The notes beneath the pieces were generated by a model. It was not told the origin of the DNA. It searched no databases and saw nothing but the letters and a program-made list of their open reading frames with translations. Below are positions 56,930 through 64,000 of a stretch of 64,000 nt of DNA, piece after piece (position 1 is the first letter of the stretch; each line of letters starts with the position of its first letter). The DNA comes from Streptococcus porcinus (GTDB taxonomy: Bacteria > Bacillota > Bacilli > Lactobacillales > Streptococcaceae): NCBI RefSeq assembly GCF_900475415.1, contig NZ_LS483388.1, positions 792,001-856,000 on the forward strand. The letters are read 5' to 3'. A program made the translations under genes and the position numbers.

Positions 56930-56948
56930 CCATATAGAAAGGACAGCA

Positions 56949-57410
56949 ATGATACGTTTAGCAGAAAGAAGAGACTTATCAGCCATTGAGAAACTTTTAC
57001 GTGAGATTTCACAGGTTCACCATGAGGTTCGGCCAGACTTGTTTAAGCCAGCCTCTCTAAAATTTAGTCTGGAAGATTTGGTAGAACTTTTAGGGAACCC
57101 TCGAAAGCCGATTTTTGTTTATGAAGAAGAGGGAAAGGTGCTTGGTCATCTCTTTTTGGAATTTAAAGTTTCGGACAATAGTGTACGCTATCCGAAGAAA
57201 TCACTGTATATTGAAGACTTGTGTCTTGCACAAGAAGCTCGCCATCAAGGAATAGGTCAAAAACTTTTACAGTTTGCAGAAAAATATGGTCGTGATCATG
57301 GCGCTTATAATGTCACCTTAAATGTTTGGCATGCCAATCAGAATGCTTATCATTTTTATGACAAAGCAGGCTTTACACCTCAGCAAATTCAGATGGAAAA
57401 AATTCTCTAA
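56949..57410 (+). CDS. GNAT-family acetyltransferase
   Basis: A 153-residue GNAT protein. The acetyl-CoA loop is LCLAQEARHQGIGQKLL and the fold ends in WHANQNAYHFYDKAGF. The ATG at 56949 follows GAAAGGA. It may acetylate a small amine or a protein; unknown. It is the third gene of the msrB-HD-GNAT cluster. Confidence 0.87.
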   Translation: MIRLAERRDLSAIEKLLREISQVHHEVRPDLFKPASLKFSLEDLVELLGNPRKPIFVYEEEGKVLGHLFLEFKVSDNSVRYPKKSLYIEDLCLAQEARHQGIGQKLLQFAEKYGRDHGAYNVTLNVWHANQNAYHFYDKAGFTPQQIQMEKIL

Positions 57411-57473
57411 AGTAGTAATTAAACCCTTGTCTCTTAAATAGAATAGAAGATAGGATAGAAAGAAGGTGAAGTA

Positions 57474-58649
57474 TTGCCTATATTGAAGGATTATATTATC
57501 AAGCAGTCTAAAACTTCATTTAAAAGTTTACCTTTAAATGAGTTGGATATTATTGCCATTAATGAAATTGGTTACCTTTCTTTTGATGATTTAGCAGCAA
57601 CTACTATTGATGAAAAGACTGAGGTGAAAATTAAAGACATCAAAAAAGATACCTCTGTCGATGGCCAAAAAACCATTTATAATTATTTGATTACGAAGGA
57701 GAGGTTGGAATTGTTTGAAGCAATCCAAGCTTCTCAACGTTTTCAAGATTTGACCTTATCTCATTACGTTAATGAGGTTGATAGTGAATTTGAAAAACAA
57801 TTTGCTGCTATGGTTTTCACTATAGCGAGTATTAGTCATGTTCAGATTGTTTTTCGAGGGACAGATGATAGCTTGATTGGCTGGAAAGAGGATTTCAAGC
57901 TGACTTATATGTCAGAGATACCAGCTCAACGCTCAGCCATCTCCTATCTTAGATCCTATATTGATCTCCACCCTTCTCAACAGGTTTTGGTGACGGGTCA
58001 TTCGAAGGGGGGCAATCTAGCTCTGTATGCTTCTTGTTTTCTTTTGCCGTGTTTGCAAGAAAAAATTAAAAAAATCTATGCATTAGATTCACCAGGGTTA
58101 ACCGAGGAGCTTTTGCAGAGAGCCTCCTATAAAGCTATACGTGATCGGTTAGTTCTAATAAGGCCCCAAGAGTCTGTAGTTGGAGTTATGCTCTACTGTG
58201 ATGTCAAACCTAAGATCGTGAAAAGTTCAGCTTATGGTGTTTTACAACATAAAACTTGTAATTGGCAGGTCGATTTAGAGGGTAAGTTGCTAACGGTTCC
58301 AAGTCAAACAGAATTAAGCCTCAGTTTGGAGAAAAGCTTTAAAGATTGGACGCAGCAATTGTCAAAACACGATTTAAAACTGGTATGTGATAGTTTTTTT
58401 GACACGCTTATTTCTAGTGGAATCACAAGCTTAAATGCTTTTTCTTTTGATGAAAAATCCTTTATTACTTTCTTTAACGTTATTAGTTCTCTGCAATCCA
58501 TTGATCAGGCTAAAAAGATTATCATGTTGAGGTCCATCCGTCAACTTATTCATGACTATACTGGTTATCGGAAACGGGCAGTGACGGAAAAACTTGAAGC
58601 CCGTATGGGTCAGTTATTAAAAAAAGGAACAAAAATAAAGCTTTTGTAA
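57474..58649 (+). CDS. Mbeg1-like (DUF2974) alpha/beta hydrolase
   Basis: A 391-residue protein of the Mbeg1/DUF2974 family. The nucleophile motif is TGHSKGGNLALYA, near residue 180, and VFRGTDDSLIGWKEDF precedes it. A lipase or esterase is likely. The C-terminal 120 residues are helical. The start is TTG with AGGTGAAG upstream. It is not clearly linked to neighbours. Confidence 0.84.
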   Translation: MPILKDYIIKQSKTSFKSLPLNELDIIAINEIGYLSFDDLAATTIDEKTEVKIKDIKKDTSVDGQKTIYNYLITKERLELFEAIQASQRFQDLTLSHYVNEVDSEFEKQFAAMVFTIASISHVQIVFRGTDDSLIGWKEDFKLTYMSEIPAQRSAISYLRSYIDLHPSQQVLVTGHSKGGNLALYASCFLLPCLQEKIKKIYALDSPGLTEELLQRASYKAIRDRLVLIRPQESVVGVMLYCDVKPKIVKSSAYGVLQHKTCNWQVDLEGKLLTVPSQTELSLSLEKSFKDWTQQLSKHDLKLVCDSFFDTLISSGITSLNAFSFDEKSFITFFNVISSLQSIDQAKKIIMLRSIRQLIHDYTGYRKRAVTEKLEARMGQLLKKGTKIKLL

Positions 58650-58742
58650 GGGAAATACAGGAGCTTTGTTGCTCCTACGGTTTCTGCTTGACCTGCCTCC
58701 TAGGGTCAGTGCTATAATAAGGGAAAGAACGGAGGCAATAGG

Positions 58743-59597
58743 ATGATCGAAACTTTTAAAATGAGTGATGGCAATCGTATTCCAAGTTTGGGTGTTGGAA
58801 CATGGCTGATAAGTGATGAAAAGGCGGAAGTCCTTGTCTCACAAGCTCTGAAACTGGGATATCGTCATATTGACACTGCTCAAGCTTATGGCAATGAAGT
58901 CGGTGTCGGGAAAGGACTCTTTTTATCTGGTCTTCCCCGAGAAGAGATATTTGTTACTTCTAAAGTGGCTGCTGAGCTGAAAAGCTATCAGGCCGTCGCT
59001 ACATCTATTGATGACTCCTTAAATAAACTGGGACTTAACGATATTGATCTAATGCTTATCCATAGCCCACAGCCTTGGATGGAGTGGAGGGATAAAAATA
59101 AAAATTTTGATCAGGGAAACCTAGAAGCTTGGCGAGCTTTGGAAGATGCTCAAAAGGCGGGAAAAGTTAAGTCCATCGGCCTCTCAAATTTTTTAAGAGC
59201 AGATATTGAAAATATTTTGGAGAATAGTCAGGTAAAACCAGCGGTTAACCAGATTTTAAGTCATATCGGGAATGTTCCATTTGATTTAATTGAATATTGT
59301 GAAAGCCAAGATATTCTTTTAGAAGCCTATTCACCAATCGCTCACGGACAAGTTTTGAAGGATAAGACCGTCCAAGAGTTGGCAGATAAATATGCTGTTT
59401 CGCCAGCTTCCTTGTGTCTTAAATATGTTAATCAACTTGGTATGGTTGCCTTACCCAAAACAGAAAATCCCGAGCATCTTTTAAGTAATATGAAACTTGA
59501 TTTTAATATTTCCCGACATGATATGGCTTTACTGAACAAGATTCAATTTACTGATTATGGAAGATATTCTACATTTCCAGTTTTCAGTGGTAAATAA
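58743..59597 (+). CDS. Aldo-keto reductase (2,5-diketo-D-gluconate reductase-like)
   Basis: A 284-residue AKR. The signatures are HIDTAQAYGNE (Asp, Tyr), the catalytic Lys in VTSKVAAEL, and GKVKSIGLSNF. The C-terminal ALPKTENPEHL binds NADPH. It reduces aldehydes or ketones of unknown identity. Ribosome site GGAGG. An extended -10 (TGCTATAAT) is about 30 bases upstream. Confidence 0.88.
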   Translation: MIETFKMSDGNRIPSLGVGTWLISDEKAEVLVSQALKLGYRHIDTAQAYGNEVGVGKGLFLSGLPREEIFVTSKVAAELKSYQAVATSIDDSLNKLGLNDIDLMLIHSPQPWMEWRDKNKNFDQGNLEAWRALEDAQKAGKVKSIGLSNFLRADIENILENSQVKPAVNQILSHIGNVPFDLIEYCESQDILLEAYSPIAHGQVLKDKTVQELADKYAVSPASLCLKYVNQLGMVALPKTENPEHLLSNMKLDFNISRHDMALLNKIQFTDYGRYSTFPVFSGK

Positions 59598-59643
59598 AAA
59601 GCAATGAAGAATTTGGCACGGCACCCCAATAGTGGGACAAAAG

Positions 59644-59690
59644 AAAAACACTCCTGTTGAAATCTAGTAAACTAGAAACAGGAGTGTTTT
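59644..59690. terminator. Hairpin before the IS fragment
   Basis: AAAACACTCCTGTT pairs with AACAGGAGTGTTTT; a CTAGT-AA-ACTAG stem forms the tip. It probably belongs to the insertion sequence and guards its transposase gene from read-through. Confidence 0.65.
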
Positions 59691-59693
59691 ATT

Positions 59694-59890
59694 ATGGGGA
59701 AAAAAGCATATTCTTGGGAAACGAAGCTAGCTTGTATTGAGATGAAGAATGCAGGCAAGTCTAACAAGGTTATTATGGAAAATCTAGGTATAAAAAATGA
59801 TAGTCAAATCTATACTTGGATGAAATGGTACGAAAATGAGGAACTTCATCGTTTCCTTCAAGGTGTAGGCAAGCAATATACCTATGGTTA
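59694..59890 (+). mobile_element. IS3-family transposase OrfA, N-terminal fragment
   Basis: MGKKAYSWETKLACIEMKN and the helix-turn-helix ENLGIKNDSQIYTWMKWY are an OrfA of the IS861/IS3 type. The frame departs from the transposase after KQYTYG, near 59885, and no OrfB is present. It is a truncated, dead element joined to a foreign sequence. Confidence 0.75.
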
Positions 59891-60068
59891 CAAAATTATT
59901 GAGGAATTCCCATCTTAGGCTGTGATTGAAACAAGAAGTGGAGGACTGTATACTATCGTCTTTCACATCGAGGGAATTTATCAACGTGGCAACGGTGGTA
60001 ATCGTCAGAAAGAGATAAGGTTTGTGGAACTAGGTTTCAGAAACAAAGACTATTTTAAAAATTTCTGA
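59880..60068 (+). pseudogene. PadR-like regulator fragment fused to the IS fragment
   Basis: From 59885 the frame reads YKIIEEFPS, a stop, then AVIETRSGGLYTIVFHIE, which resembles the PadR motif Y-x-I-I ... GTLY ... LE. The N-terminus is replaced by the IS fragment and a stop codon interrupts it. Tentative identification. Confidence 0.4.
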
Positions 60069-60095
60069 AATATTATTTTAAATGAGCATTTTTTC

Positions 60096-60126
60096 TTGAC
60101 TTGAAGTTCACTCTAAGGTTTATAAT
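60096..60126 (+). promoter_or_regulatory. MerR-type promoter with 19-base spacer
   Basis: TTGACT (60096-60101) and TATAAT (60121-60126) are separated by 19 bases. The spacer CTTGAAGTTCACTCTAAGG is the dyad typical of MerR-family target promoters. The gene directly downstream is a wrecked MerR-like regulator. Confidence 0.7.
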
Positions 60127-60153
60127 GAAATATAGAGAAATGAAGTAAGCGAT

Positions 60154-60421
60154 ATGAAAGAAATAACAGTTATTGAGCTGGGGAAGATGGTCATTACCGA
60201 GCGAAAGGAACTAAGCACTGACTTTTGGGGTTGGTGGCGCAAGGTGATCTTACTATTAAAGCATATCTCAGTATTTTCCGAGAGGAAAAAGAAAGTTTAG
60301 AAGGCTACATAGGTACTTTGCAAAGACTATAGAGTGACTTAGTCATAGAATTGAAACTTATCATAATAAGATGATTCCATGTGAGCACGAATGGTTTGAT
60401 AAGAATGAAAGTGAGAAATAA
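60154..60421 (+). pseudogene. Broken MerR-family regulator
   Basis: Downstream of the MerR-type promoter an ATG opens MKEITVIELGKMVITERKE but the frame is lost. A second frame shows LTIKAYLSIFREEKESLEGYIG, a MerR-like coiled coil, and a third ends MIPCEHEWFDKNESEK at a stop at 60421. The DNA-binding domain is largely gone. The gene is dead; its promoter may still drive the genes downstream. Confidence 0.55.
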
Positions 60422-60824
60422 GTATGCAAAAAAAGTAGAAAATGAACTCTTTGCTATCGGTGAGAAAAATCCATTGGGGGAGTTTTTCCTTGGTCAGTCT
60501 TTTCTCAATACCTTAGCCAAGTCTCCTGATGGAAAAGTTTCGATAGGCAATGTAACTTTTGAGCCGGGGTGTCGTAATAATTGGCATGTGCATCTAGATG
60601 GGTTTCAAATCTTATTAGTGACAGCAGGTCAAGGATGGTACCAAGAAGAAGGGAAAGAAGCACGCGCTTTGAAAGGAGGAGATGTCGTGGTCACTGATAA
60701 GGGGATTAAACACTGGCATGGTGCAAGTAAAAATTCTTGGTTTTCACATATTGCTATTACCTCAGGTGCCAGTGAATTTTATGAAGCAGTAACAGATCAG
60801 CAGTACCAGAGTGTTGAACACTAG
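60405..60824 (+). CDS. Cupin-domain protein
   Basis: A 139-residue single cupin. The metal-binding motif is GCRNNWHVHLDGFQILLV and KHWHGASKNSWFSH. Similar cupins lie beside carboxymuconolactone decarboxylase-like genes in many Firmicutes. The N-terminus is unclear: ATG 60405 lacks a ribosome site and overlaps the broken MerR gene; GTG 60381 is an alternative. The first 15 residues may not be native. Confidence 0.75.
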   Translation: MKVRNKYAKKVENELFAIGEKNPLGEFFLGQSFLNTLAKSPDGKVSIGNVTFEPGCRNNWHVHLDGFQILLVTAGQGWYQEEGKEARALKGGDVVVTDKGIKHWHGASKNSWFSHIAITSGASEFYEAVTDQQYQSVEH

Positions 60825-60838
60825 AAAGAAGGTTTCTA

Positions 60839-61162
60839 ATGGTGGAAAAAGTGACAGCAGGCCGTGACATTTTGGGTGACTTTGCTCCTATATTTGCAGA
60901 ATGCAATGATGATATGCTATTTGGTCAAATCTGGTCGCGTGAAGCAGAACTATCAGCTAAAATCCGTTCGATAGTAACAGTATCAGCTCTTATTTCGGGT
61001 GGTAACTTGGAACAGTTAGATCACCATTTACAACGTGCCAAAGCTAACGGCGTTACAAACGAAGAAATTTCAGAGATAATAACTCATATTGCTTTTTATG
61101 TTGGTTGGCCAAAAGCTTGGTCTGCTTTTAACCGTGCTAAAGTTATTTGGTCAGAAACATAG
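60839..61162 (+). CDS. Carboxymuconolactone decarboxylase family protein
   Basis: A 107-residue CMD/AhpD-like protein: MLFGQIWSREAELSAKIRS, followed by LEQLDHHLQRAKANGVTNEEI and EIITHIAFYVGWPKAWSA. No CxxC redox pair is present, so AhpD-type peroxidase function is unlikely. It is 14 bases after the cupin gene with GAAGG upstream. Confidence 0.87.
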   Translation: MVEKVTAGRDILGDFAPIFAECNDDMLFGQIWSREAELSAKIRSIVTVSALISGGNLEQLDHHLQRAKANGVTNEEISEIITHIAFYVGWPKAWSAFNRAKVIWSET

Positions 61163-61204
61163 CATTTAGAAGTCATTATCATATCTTTTTGAAGGAGGTT
61201 TATA

Positions 61205-62191
61205 GTGGAATATATTAGATTAGGACAAACAGGTTTAGAAGTATCAAAACTGTGTTTAGGCTGTATGAGTTTTGGAGATGCTAGTAAAGGCTTTCATTCA
61301 GGATGGTTATTAGATGAAGAAGCTAGTCGCAAGATTATCAAGAAGGCCTTAGATATGGGCATCAATTTCTTTGATACAGCAAATACTTACGCTTCAGGGA
61401 CGAGTGAGGAATATTTGGGACGTGCTATTAGAGATTTTGCTGATCGTGAGGAGATAATTATTGCGACAAAACTCTTCTTTGGTGATGGTCAACATGAAGG
61501 TCGTAATACCAAGGGTTTGTCTCGGAAAGCAATTTTTAATCAGGTCAATGCTAGTCTGGAACGTTTAGGTATCGATTATATTGATTTACTCTACATCCAT
61601 CGTTGGGATTATACTACACCTATTGAGGAGACCATGTCGGCCTTGAATGATTTAGTGAGGGCTGGGAAAGTTTATTATTTGGGGGCATCGGCTATGTATG
61701 CTTGGCAATTCCAAAAAGCCCAAAATATAGCTGAAAAAAATGGTTGGACCAAGTTTTCCGTAATGCAGAACCATTACAATATGCTATATCGTGAAGATGA
61801 GCGTGAGATGATACCTTATTGTCAAGATTCAGGTGTAGCCCTGGTTCCTTATAGTCCTCTAGCAGCAGGCCGCGTCGTTCGTGATTGGGATGCGGACACG
61901 GCTAGGAGTAAAACGGATCAGACGGCTATGTCAAAATATGATAAGACACAAGAGCAAGATAAAGAAATCGTGAAGCGGGTTGCCCAAGTGGCTGATGCGC
62001 GTGGGATTAGTCGAGCTCAGGTTGCCTTGGCATGGCTCTGGCAAAAAGGAATTCACTCCCCAATCGTTGGTGTAACGAAAGAAAAATATTTGGATGATTT
62101 TATAGGCGCCTTTAACTTGACATTGACGCCAGAGGAAATCGAGTTTTTGGATGAGAAATACTTGCCTCATAAAATTGTCGGTGCCATCTAA
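61205..62191 (+). CDS. Aldo/keto reductase (YajO/Tas-like)
   Basis: A 328-residue AKR. The signatures are FFDTANTYASGTSEEYLG, ATKLFF (Lys), and DYIDLLYIHRWDYTTPIEE. The C-terminal GVTKEKYLDDFIGAF binds NADPH. It starts with GTG, preceded by GAAGGAGG. It is the third gene of the cupin/CMD/AKR cluster, probably a redox or detoxification unit. Confidence 0.9.
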   Translation: MEYIRLGQTGLEVSKLCLGCMSFGDASKGFHSGWLLDEEASRKIIKKALDMGINFFDTANTYASGTSEEYLGRAIRDFADREEIIIATKLFFGDGQHEGRNTKGLSRKAIFNQVNASLERLGIDYIDLLYIHRWDYTTPIEETMSALNDLVRAGKVYYLGASAMYAWQFQKAQNIAEKNGWTKFSVMQNHYNMLYREDEREMIPYCQDSGVALVPYSPLAAGRVVRDWDADTARSKTDQTAMSKYDKTQEQDKEIVKRVAQVADARGISRAQVALAWLWQKGIHSPIVGVTKEKYLDDFIGAFNLTLTPEEIEFLDEKYLPHKIVGAI

Positions 62192-62199
62192 TGATCACT

Positions 62200-62228
62200 A
62201 GTCTTGCAAATCTGCAAGACTTTTTTTA
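62200..62228 (+). terminator. Terminator of the cupin/CMD/AKR cluster
   Basis: AGTCTTGCA pairs with TGCAAGACT, followed by seven T. Confidence 0.87.
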
Positions 62229-62282
62229 CATTTTACAATCTTTAGTAAAAGTTTTATAATAGTCTGCAGAAAAGGAGGCTCT

Positions 62283-63302
62283 ATGTTATCAATCCAGAAG
62301 AAGGTTCCGGGTATTCTCATCTGTTTGATGATTGCTGTTCCGGCTTGGATTTTAGGTCAAGTTCTGCCTATTATCGGTGGTCCTGTTTTTGGGATTTTGT
62401 TAGGTATGCTTGTGGCTTTCTTTTACCACAGTCGTGAGAAAGGACAAGCTGGGATAGGCTTTACCTCTAAATATATTTTACAAATAGCGGTGGTTCTTTT
62501 AGGATTTGGACTTAATTTGACACAAGTTGTGAAAGTTGGTCTTTCTTCATTACCTATTATTATTTCGACTATCGTGACAGCATTACTTGTTGCTTTTTTC
62601 TTACAAAAAGCATTAAGGATTGATGTCCATACAGCAACTTTAGTTGGGGTTGGTTCATCTATTTGTGGGGGTTCAGCTATTGCCGCAACAGCACCAGTTA
62701 TTGGTGCTAAAGATGATGAGATTGCAAAGGCTATCTCTGTCATTTTTCTTTTTAACATCATTGCCGCTATGCTCTTTCCAAGCTTAGGGCAACTGCTAGG
62801 TTTGTCTAATCATGGCTTTGCCCTCTTTGCAGGGACAGCTGTTAATGATACCTCATCAGTAACTGCAACGGCAGCTTCATGGGATGCTTTGCACCAGGCT
62901 AATACTTTGGATGAAGCAACCATTGTTAAATTAACGCGGACGCTAGCTATTATTCCTATCACTCTAGGATTAGCCTCCCATAACGTTAGAAAAGAGAAAC
63001 ATTCACCGGCTCAGAATAATTTTAGTTGGAAGAAAGCATTTCCTACTTTTGTTCTCTTTTTTTTAATGGCTTCGCTGGTGACAACTCTGGTATCAGCTCT
63101 AGGTATTCATCTAGCTTTATTTGAAGGCTTAAAAACACTCTCAAAATTTTTCATTGTCATGGCTATGGCAGCTATTGGTCTCAATACCAATTTGGTTAAA
63201 TTGGTTAAAAGTGGTGGGAAAGCCATTATCTTGGGTGCTGCCTGTTGGTGCGCAATTACTTGTGTCAGCCTTCTTATGCAAATTTTACTGGGAGTTTGGT
63301 AG
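62283..63302 (+). CDS. YeiH/putative sulfate exporter family membrane protein
   Basis: A 339-residue protein with about ten transmembrane helices of the PF03601 (Cons_hypoth698) family. The signatures [33 protein letters not shown] and [15 protein letters not shown] are typical. It is often annotated as a sulfate or anion exporter but its substrate is not known. AAAGGAGG precedes the ATG. Confidence 0.87.
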   Translation: MLSIQKKVPGILICLMIAVPAWILGQVLPIIGGPVFGILLGMLVAFFYHSREKGQAGIGFTSKYILQIAVVLLGFGLNLTQVVKVGLSSLPIIISTIVTALLVAFFLQKALRIDVHTATLVGVGSSICGGSAIAATAPVIGAKDDEIAKAISVIFLFNIIAAMLFPSLGQLLGLSNHGFALFAGTAVNDTSSVTATAASWDALHQANTLDEATIVKLTRTLAIIPITLGLASHNVRKEKHSPAQNNFSWKKAFPTFVLFFLMASLVTTLVSALGIHLALFEGLKTLSKFFIVMAMAAIGLNTNLVKLVKSGGKAIILGAACWCAITCVSLLMQILLGVW

Positions 63303-63306
63303 TTTA

Positions 63307-63337
63307 AACTAGTCATTGAAAAAATGGCTAGTTTTTT
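63307..63337 (+). terminator. Terminator after the YeiH-like gene
   Basis: AACTAGTCATT pairs with AATGGCTAGTT, followed by T-run. Confidence 0.83.
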
Positions 63338-63440
63338 AGGTGCACTTTTATTTGTAAGGTCATGCCAAGACTTGCAGGAGCTCTGAACTTTTGATAGTCT
63401 ATTAATGATAGAAAGATTTTATATGAAGGAGGTGGGTCTG

Positions 63441-64000
63441 ATGACTGTCCTTAAGAAGGTGGTCTTTTTTAGTTTAGAAGTCATTGTCTTTACGGTTTTT
63501 ATCTTTAACGTGGCAACTTTATTTCCCATTCCCTACCTTGGTTCCATTGCTAACCATTATACAGTGCCCTATGTTCGAGTATGGCTTCCTCTCTTATTTA
63601 TTTTATGTTTGATTAGTTTATATATGTTATTAACCCATAAAAAGAGCAAGTGGCATCTTTCCAATGCCATTATTGCTTCTCTGAGTTTAATTATGGGGAT
63701 TTATATCATTATTATGATTCAGACCCATGTTAACCAGCTGGGTGGCAGGATTTCTTTTTTAAATTCCTATCAGGTAGAGGAGACCTCAGGAATTTCTGTG
63801 GATGTTAAGACTTATAGTAGCTCAGAATTAGGTGATGTTAAACTAAACGTCTATTATAAGGAAAATGAGATTAAAAATAAGCCGGTCCTCGTTTATATTC
63901 ATGGTGGTGGCTGGATTGCAGGGCATCGTTCTTCTCATTCTTATTATTGGAAAAGTTTTGCCAAAGATAATTACGTAGTGGTTAGTTTAGACTATGATCT
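63441..64000 (+). CDS. Membrane-anchored alpha/beta hydrolase (N-terminal part)
   Basis: The gene runs off the window; 186 residues are seen. ATG 63441 follows AAGGAGGTGG. Three N-terminal transmembrane helices (about 8-28, 45-65, 75-97) precede a hydrolase domain beginning near residue 115. PVLVYIHGGGWIAGHR carries the HGGGW oxyanion motif of the hormone-sensitive lipase/BD-FAE family. The catalytic Ser, Asp and His would lie beyond the end. Substrate unknown. Confidence 0.85.
   Translation, partial: MTVLKKVVFFSLEVIVFTVFIFNVATLFPIPYLGSIANHYTVPYVRVWLPLLFILCLISLYMLLTHKKSKWHLSNAIIASLSLIMGIYIIIMIQTHVNQLGGRISFLNSYQVEETSGISVDVKTYSSSELGDVKLNVYYKENEIKNKPVLVYIHGGGWIAGHRSSHSYYWKSFAKDNYVVVSLDYD

Overview
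The window is chromosomal DNA from a low-GC Firmicute, almost certainly a pyogenic-group Streptococcus (S. pyogenes, S. dysgalactiae or S. canis type). The reasons are the rmlA-rmlC-rmlB block, the E1a/E1b/E2/E3 pyruvate dehydrogenase operon with lplA, a streptococcal collagen-like (Scl) LPXTG protein, murT-gatD beside cdaA-cdaR-glmM, and a tracrRNA closely resembling that of S. pyogenes. Species is inferred, not proven.

Layout. 1-5.2 kb: end of apt, dnaD, nth, trmK, a Nif3-like gene, a ZIP transporter and a DadA-like oxidoreductase. 5.2-10.6 kb: dTDP-rhamnose genes, then an AT-rich pair (GT-C-like membrane protein plus GtrB-like GT2) probably adding a sugar to a cell-envelope polymer. 10.6-17.5 kb: a small protein, a lactonase, a Nudix hydrolase, an AI-2E-type permease, a TPR protein and the acetoin genes alsS-alsD. 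17.5-22.2 kb: rqcH on the minus strand, divergent from trpXYZ, a predicted tryptophan ABC transporter behind a Trp-codon leader peptide and a terminator. 22.3-34.5 kb: a catalytically degenerate RNase J2, an esterase, a matrixin protease, an ABC-F protein, the PDH operon and lplA. 34.5-47.3 kb: an AraC regulator, the Scl-like protein, gatD/murT, cdaA-cdaR-glmM, a GNAT protein, hemW, an acyl-ACP thioesterase, a HAD phosphatase and a membrane protein.

47.3-53.7 kb is a decayed accessory region. A tracrRNA-like RNA sits on the minus strand directly before ndk, where S. pyogenes carries cas9-cas1-cas2-csn2 and its array; no cas gene or CRISPR array is present. Beyond ndk lie wrecked genes, a GtrA-like protein, a DUF3862-like lipoprotein, a secreted CHAP protein with Bsp-like repeats, and a small zinc-ribbon/AP2-like protein. 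53.8-64 kb: lepA, msrB, an HD hydrolase, a GNAT protein, a Mbeg1-like lipase and an aldo-keto reductase, then an IS fragment and broken PadR-like and MerR-like genes, a cupin / CMD / aldo-keto reductase cluster, a YeiH-type transporter and the start of a membrane-anchored alpha/beta hydrolase.

Most notable: (1) the orphan tracrRNA with no Cas9 locus beside it; (2) the Trp leader peptide and attenuator-like structure before trpXYZ; (3) four genes (the ABC-F gene, murT, hemW, the AP2-like gene) with an extended -10 only 6-7 nt from the start codon and no Shine-Dalgarno, i.e. probable leaderless mRNAs; (4) an Scl-like protein with almost no V domain and an interrupted collagen helix.
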